In this document: in pieces, positions 6,901 through 9,207 of the stretch
Position numbering within the stretch: position 1 is the first letter of the stretch
How the letters are laid out: every line of letters starts with the position of its first letter
NCBI GenBank assembly: GCA_900752785.1
Contig: CAADWP010000093.1
Span: 1 to 9,207, forward strand
Origin: an uncultured Ruminococcus sp.
Lineage (GTDB): Bacteria > Bacillota > Clostridia > Oscillospirales > Ruminococcaceae
Direction of reading: 5' to 3'
Length of the DNA: 9,207 bases
Position numbers and translations under genes: made by a program
The notes under the pieces: generated by a model
Told to the model about the DNA's origin: nothing
What the model saw: the letters and a program-made list of their open reading frames with translations, nothing else
Databases searched by the model: none

Positions 6901-9117
6901 GAGTCATTTATTGGTGCTGATGGCAGCAGTATTCCAAATTCAAATGCTGCTCCTATTCTTAATAATGTTTATGCTAATTTTGAAGAACTTTACTTCAATC
7001 TTCTTAACAAAGATTCAAGTTCAGCTGAATATATTGGACTGATTAGAAAGAAGTATAATGATGAAACAGGTGAAACCACTTTAGATCTTTCGTATGTAAT
7101 AGAAAAGATTGATGCTCATATTTCATACGGTTGGAATGTTGATGAAATGGTATTTAGTATCAGTTCATTTCTTCATAACTATGATACTGTATTTAAGACA
7201 TCATATCTTAACAGTTTCAAGGAATATTACTTCGATAGAGCTACTGAGATAGATATTATGCTCAACGCTTCACTTCTCATGGGCTCTGATGCAGGTGATA
7301 AACTAAATGGAACAAACTCGCATGAAATCATCTGGGCTGGAACAGGCAATGATATCATCAATGCCGCAGGAGGAGATGATATCATCTATGGCGGAGGTGG
7401 AGATGATACCATTAACGCTGGAGATGGAAATGATATTATTCGTGGAGAGACTGGAAATGATATACTCAACGGCGGTAATGGGGACGATACCTACTACTTT
7501 GAGGATAGTCACGGAAACGACATCATCCACGACACAGAGGGAAACAACAAGATTGTATTCACCAACGGAATTTCAGCCGATGATTACGATATATCCATTG
7601 ACGCAAAACTCGGTTTTGTTCTGACTCACAAGGAAACAGGTGAAACAATTTCGATGCCTGATTTCCTCACAAATCCGCTGAACTATAACTTCTCATTTGA
7701 AGGAGAGTCACAAATTGAAGGCGGAATTGAAGACCGTGAAGTAATAGAAGGGACAGATGCAGACGATTACCTCGAAGCCGGAGACGGATTCAATATTTTC
7801 TATGGCGGAGAAGGAAATGACACGCTTGCCGGCGGCAAAGACATGGACTTCATGTATGGCGGAGACGGAGACGATCTTCTTCTTGGCAGAAACGGCGTAA
7901 ATGTTCTGTTCGGCGGTAATGGAAATGACACTATCTATGACGGTGATGACGGCAGCTATCTCAGCGGTGGAGACGGAGATGACTTCCTCTATGGCGGCGG
8001 CGGAGCTGACGTTCTCGACGGCGGTGTAGGAAACGACTACTTGCAGGGAGATCATGGCGGTGATACTTACATTTTCGGCAGAGGCTATGACACTGATACT
8101 ATCAACGCATCATCCGATCTGAATACAATTATTATTCACAACTATCGTGCGTCTTCAATGATAAACACAAGAAATGCCCATAATGACCTTATTATCAATT
8201 TCGGCTCGGCTGATTCAACGGACTGCCTTATTATTGACCACTTCTTTGATTATAATAGCAATCGTGACTTTAACTTTGTATTTGATGACGGAACAGTCCT
8301 CGGTCAGTATGACATTACAGCAAAGTATGCTCCTATTTATGGTACAGACGGCAATGATTGGCTTGCGATTCAGAACGGCGATAACGGAATTATTCACGGT
8401 GGTGCAGGAAATGACGAGCTTTATGGTGAGAACGGAGACGATACGCTCTACGGAAACGACGGTAACGACATTCTGGACGGCGGAGTTGGTAACGATACTC
8501 TTTGCGGAGGAAATGGCACAGATACATATATTTTCGCAAAGGGTTACGGCAATGATACCATAAATGAGTGGGGCAGCGACCACAGCATTGTGAAGCTGAC
8601 TGACATCAACTCCGATGAAGTTACGATCACAGACCAGTGGGGTTCAAATCTTGTTGTTTCAATTAATGAAACTGAGGATACGCTCATAATCAGTAACTTC
8701 AAGTGGGGACAAGCTACGTACTCCTTTGAGTTTGCAGACGGAGCGATTGCATCTGTAAACAAGGACACATGGGAGCTTGAATTCAGCAAGCTGCCTGATA
8801 TTCCGGAAACAAATGAAGATGATCTTGTTCAGGAAAATGCTGATATTCTCAACGAACTTTATGCGGATGACAGTTTGACATCAAATATTCTTACAGAAAC
8901 TGACAGCACAGTAATTTCCGATATTTCCGACAGCGTATCTGTTAACGAGGATTCAGACGAAGTTGCAGATCAGACCGACATTCAGGTTATGATCCTGACC
9001 GAGAATATGTCCGCATTTGCAGATGAGGATAATGTTTTCGATAACTCTGACGTTCTCAATTCGACAGATGATATGTCAATGATGAATCAACTTCTCGTTG
9101 GTTCTCAGGTGCAGTAA
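3988..9117 (+). CDS. Giant RTX calcium-binding repeat protein with FrpC-like self-processing module
   Basis: Predicted secreted protein of 1709 residues (numbered from TTG 3988). Order: a mostly helical N-region of unknown function (1-300); RTX block 1 (about 304-561); a haemolysin-type calcium-binding-related beta domain (562-635); a linker; a FrpC-like self-processing module (about 703-880) starting at Asp706-Pro707; a helical region with NSRGGRVDAR (about 888-1090) known from large Gram-negative RTX proteins; RTX blocks 2 (1098-1166), 3 (1252-1359) and 4 (1451-1511), each followed by a DTYIF/DTYYF beta domain; and an acidic Asp/Ser/Thr-rich tail (1592-1709) ending LLVGSQVQ. About 46 GGxGxDxxx repeats should fold as calcium beta-rolls. 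There is no Sec signal, membrane anchor or LPXTG; the tail resembles a type I secretion signal, but no transporter is nearby. The role (adhesin, toxin or surface protein) is unknown. The start is doubtful because the upstream 29-codon ORF may belong to it. Confidence 0.88.
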   Translation: MNAAQNYLLDKGFGAAQTEAAVLFITNGGRGVDFSGFLDVEPDSPFAAKLASLDVAKTYSHLTKVLTYANIIQDLCDNLRDIEDYRNPQSGKLNSAGEEKLRGALNNFIDLTTNLLNFVPGGFIYSIPLSALKGEIDKAIDLGNNWNNRTEMLLFITNNDLEGSPGWADLFNGDKENGPSLSEMNKVFDEIGDVSDALDDYIEWRIKYEFEEELRKNYIDPDYYYRKMEELTPKWYEKLWSNIKEGGGKWIGFWEGGGETLYDITHASEDSEGLIKDFFSAVKENRAAKEKEAELKGLSSKPTNGDDYIMGTDKADEVHALGGNDHIHTFDGDDYIYGDDGDDWLYGWGGNDTIYGGEGDDLIRGGADDDKLIGQGGDDEIYGEDGNDHLYGGDDHDLLDGGEGNDELIGGDDTDLIFGGNGDDWIYGDFKGTETTRDARDFIYGGAGNDHIFGGGGNDIINGDGYISKGVELPIDQAGNDVIEGGSGNDIINGGYGNDRLDGGRDDDYLFGEGGDDVLHGGQGNDYLDGGIDDDDLYGGDGNDTLRGGHGDDYLSGDAGDDTYIFNKYFGSDTVSDTDGYSTLVFEDRTIEDFEITLCGYKKTNIKLTTINSKNDVTIRNYIGNEGKYRFIFGSKDEETSYKLTYDENTGFKFEERKKPDSGSGIISDWGESSSYGDYWDKMQNGSKNNNSENYNNATSVMPPRDPLVIDLNFDGVHPTDVENGVYFDIDNNGFAEKTQWIDSIDGLLVFNRDSDPNITNGSELFSDQVILSNGKKSENGFEVLEEFDTNGDGIVDKKDNDFDKLQVWIDINHDGSTINENEQELFTLNELGITSISTKYRTDTSVESDDPNKNVIADVTFENGESTHISEHWFDAVSSDTQELNTEGIDDGLTSFGNMHSIGYALEHEETNDLLKLVKRFNMSNNYVEKRVLTREILYYLTDSTNLDPNSRGGRVDARNLHVLETIMGVESFIGADGSSIPNSNAAPILNNVYANFEELYFNLLNKDSSSAEYIGLIRKKYNDETGETTLDLSYVIEKIDAHISYGWNVDEMVFSISSFLHNYDTVFKTSYLNSFKEYYFDRATEIDIMLNASLLMGSDAGDKLNGTNSHEIIWAGTGNDIINAAGGDDIIYGGGGDDTINAGDGNDIIRGETGNDILNGGNGDDTYYFEDSHGNDIIHDTEGNNKIVFTNGISADDYDISIDAKLGFVLTHKETGETISMPDFLTNPLNYNFSFEGESQIEGGIEDREVIEGTDADDYLEAGDGFNIFYGGEGNDTLAGGKDMDFMYGGDGDDLLLGRNGVNVLFGGNGNDTIYDGDDGSYLSGGDGDDFLYGGGGADVLDGGVGNDYLQGDHGGDTYIFGRGYDTDTINASSDLNTIIIHNYRASSMINTRNAHNDLIINFGSADSTDCLIIDHFFDYNSNRDFNFVFDDGTVLGQYDITAKYAPIYGTDGNDWLAIQNGDNGIIHGGAGNDELYGENGDDTLYGNDGNDILDGGVGNDTLCGGNGTDTYIFAKGYGNDTINEWGSDHSIVKLTDINSDEVTITDQWGSNLVVSINETEDTLIISNFKWGQATYSFEFADGAIASVNKDTWELEFSKLPDIPETNEDDLVQENADILNELYADDSLTSNILTETDSTVISDISDSVSVNEDSDEVADQTDIQVMILTENMSAFADEDNVFDNSDVLNSTDDMSMMNQLLVGSQVQ
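4897..5670 (+). repeat. RTX repeat block 1 (about 23 nonapeptides)
   Basis: Tandem 27-bp units encode GGxGxDxxx nonapeptides such as DGDDYIYGD, EGNDELIGG and QGNDYLDGG. Two units are interrupted by insertions, one around residues 430-443 (FKGTETTRDARD) and one around 464-476 (GYISKGVELPID). Each pair of repeats normally makes one turn of a calcium-filled beta-roll that folds only in the calcium-rich exterior. Long spurious ORFs on the other strand and frames in this interval are by-products of the repeats. Confidence 0.95.
6103..6627 (+). other. Region encoding a FrpC-type self-processing (clip-and-link) module
   Basis: Residues 706-880 begin RDPLVIDLNFDG, like the Asp-Pro scissile site and following strand of Neisseria meningitidis FrpC. 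Further shared features are the 'YFDIDNNGFAEKTQWI' and 'IDGLLVFNRD..P.ITNGSELF' segments, 'NGFEVLEEFDTNGDG', and 'LQVWIDINHDG...ENEQELFTLNELGI'. An EF-hand-like loop DxNxDGxxDxxD spans Asp789-Asp800, with another Asp/Asn cluster at 811-816. In FrpC, calcium triggers cleavage of this Asp-Pro bond and the new Asp end can form an isopeptide bond with a Lys. The same activity here is inference. Confidence 0.8.
7279..7488 (+). repeat. RTX repeat block 2 (about 6 nonapeptides)
   Basis: Short block encoding GTGNDIINA, GGDDIIYGG, GGDDTINAG, DGNDIIRGE and similar units, introduced by the usual capping sequence MGSDAGDKLNG. It runs into a DDTYYF strand that opens the next beta domain (residues about 1167-1238). 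Confidence 0.92.
7741..8064 (+). repeat. RTX repeat block 3 (about 11 nonapeptides, several degenerate)
   Basis: It begins VIEGTDADDYLEAG and ends GGVGNDYLQGD. Several units lack the usual calcium-ligating Asp or the Gly before it (DGFNIFYGG, NGVNVLFGG, KDMDFMYGG, DDGSYLSGG). This block may therefore bind fewer calcium ions than block 1. A beta domain beginning DTYIFGRGY follows (residues about 1360-1440). Confidence 0.92.
8338..8520 (+). repeat. RTX repeat block 4 (about 6 nonapeptides)
   Basis: It begins YGTDGNDWLAIQ and contains AGNDELYGE, NGDDTLYGN, DGNDILDGG and VGNDTLCGG. It is the most C-terminal block and is followed by DTYIFAKGYGNDTI, a last beta domain (about 1512-1591) and the acidic tail. 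A terminal block followed by a short capping domain is the usual end of type I secreted RTX proteins. Confidence 0.93.
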
Positions 9118-9130
9118 TTTGTTTTTTTTC

Positions 9131-9165
9131 AGTGCAGCGGCTTAGATGCTGCTGCACTTTTTTAT
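9131..9165 (+). terminator. Intrinsic terminator after the RTX gene
   Basis: AGTGCAGCGGC (9131-9141) pairs with GCTGCTGCACT (9148-9158), with one G-U pair and a 6-nt loop (9142-9147). A run of T residues follows from 9158. It lies 13 nt after the stop codon and ends the agrD-to-RTX transcription unit. Confidence 0.9.
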
Positions 9166-9207
9166 TTAAGAGCCTGTTTAGTATCTTTGTGTGTGCAGAT
9201 TTTTGAT

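Noticed and set aside
4897..8520. CRISPR-like or satellite DNA repeats
   Set aside because: The periodicity is 27 bp with degenerate codons and conserved protein motif GGxGxDxxx, so selection acts on protein and not on DNA repeats with spacers.
7303..8583. Long ORFs on the minus strand and in other plus frames within 7303-8583
   Set aside because: They are shadows of the RTX frame, with repeat-driven Ser/Ile/Thr or Met/Thr-rich composition and no family resemblance.

Overview
The window is AT-rich with strong AGGAGG-type ribosome binding sites, a clostridial-style agr quorum-sensing cassette and a Firmicute-type lipoprotein. This points to a low-GC Gram-positive anaerobe of the class Clostridia, plausibly Ruminococcus or a relative. 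That taxonomic guess is inference. All recognised genes lie on the + strand.

Layout: (1) 1-176 is the catalytic C-terminus of a tyrosine recombinase cut by the window edge. (2) 177-376 is non-coding and ends in a good promoter with a very short leader. (3) 377-2306 is a two-gene unit, an AgrA-like LytTR response regulator followed by an AgrC-like GHKL histidine kinase, closed by a strong intrinsic terminator at 2309-2339. (4) 2340-2538 is a regulatory region. It holds two identical 12-bp direct repeats 22 bp apart, then an extended -10 promoter with no recognisable -35, as expected for an AgrA-activated promoter. (5) 2539-9117 is a tightly packed row: agrD (51-aa autoinducer precursor, too short for ordinary ORF calling), agrB (1-nt overlap), a lipoprotein (13-nt gap), a short 29-codon ORF (13-nt gap), and a 5.1-kb gene for a giant RTX protein. 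It ends in an intrinsic terminator at 9131-9165. I see no terminator or other promoter between agrD and the RTX gene. (6) 9166-9207 is unassigned.

Proposed logic (inference): AgrB processes AgrD to a thiolactone peptide, probably with the ring Cys-Phe-Trp-Ile-Asn. AgrC senses it and phosphorylates AgrA, and AgrA binds the tandem repeat and switches on agrD-agrB-lipoprotein-RTX. The signal genes and the RTX protein would then be one autoinduced output, while agrA-agrC has its own repeat-free promoter.

The RTX protein has about 46 nonapeptide repeats in four blocks, four intervening beta-type domains, and a central module resembling the Neisseria FrpC self-processing module with its Asp-Pro cleavage site. 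Such proteins normally leave Gram-negative cells by type I secretion. None of that machinery is in the window, and the protein has no Sec signal or LPXTG anchor. The 5' end of the RTX gene looks frameshifted at a run of five A residues, so the true N-terminus is uncertain.
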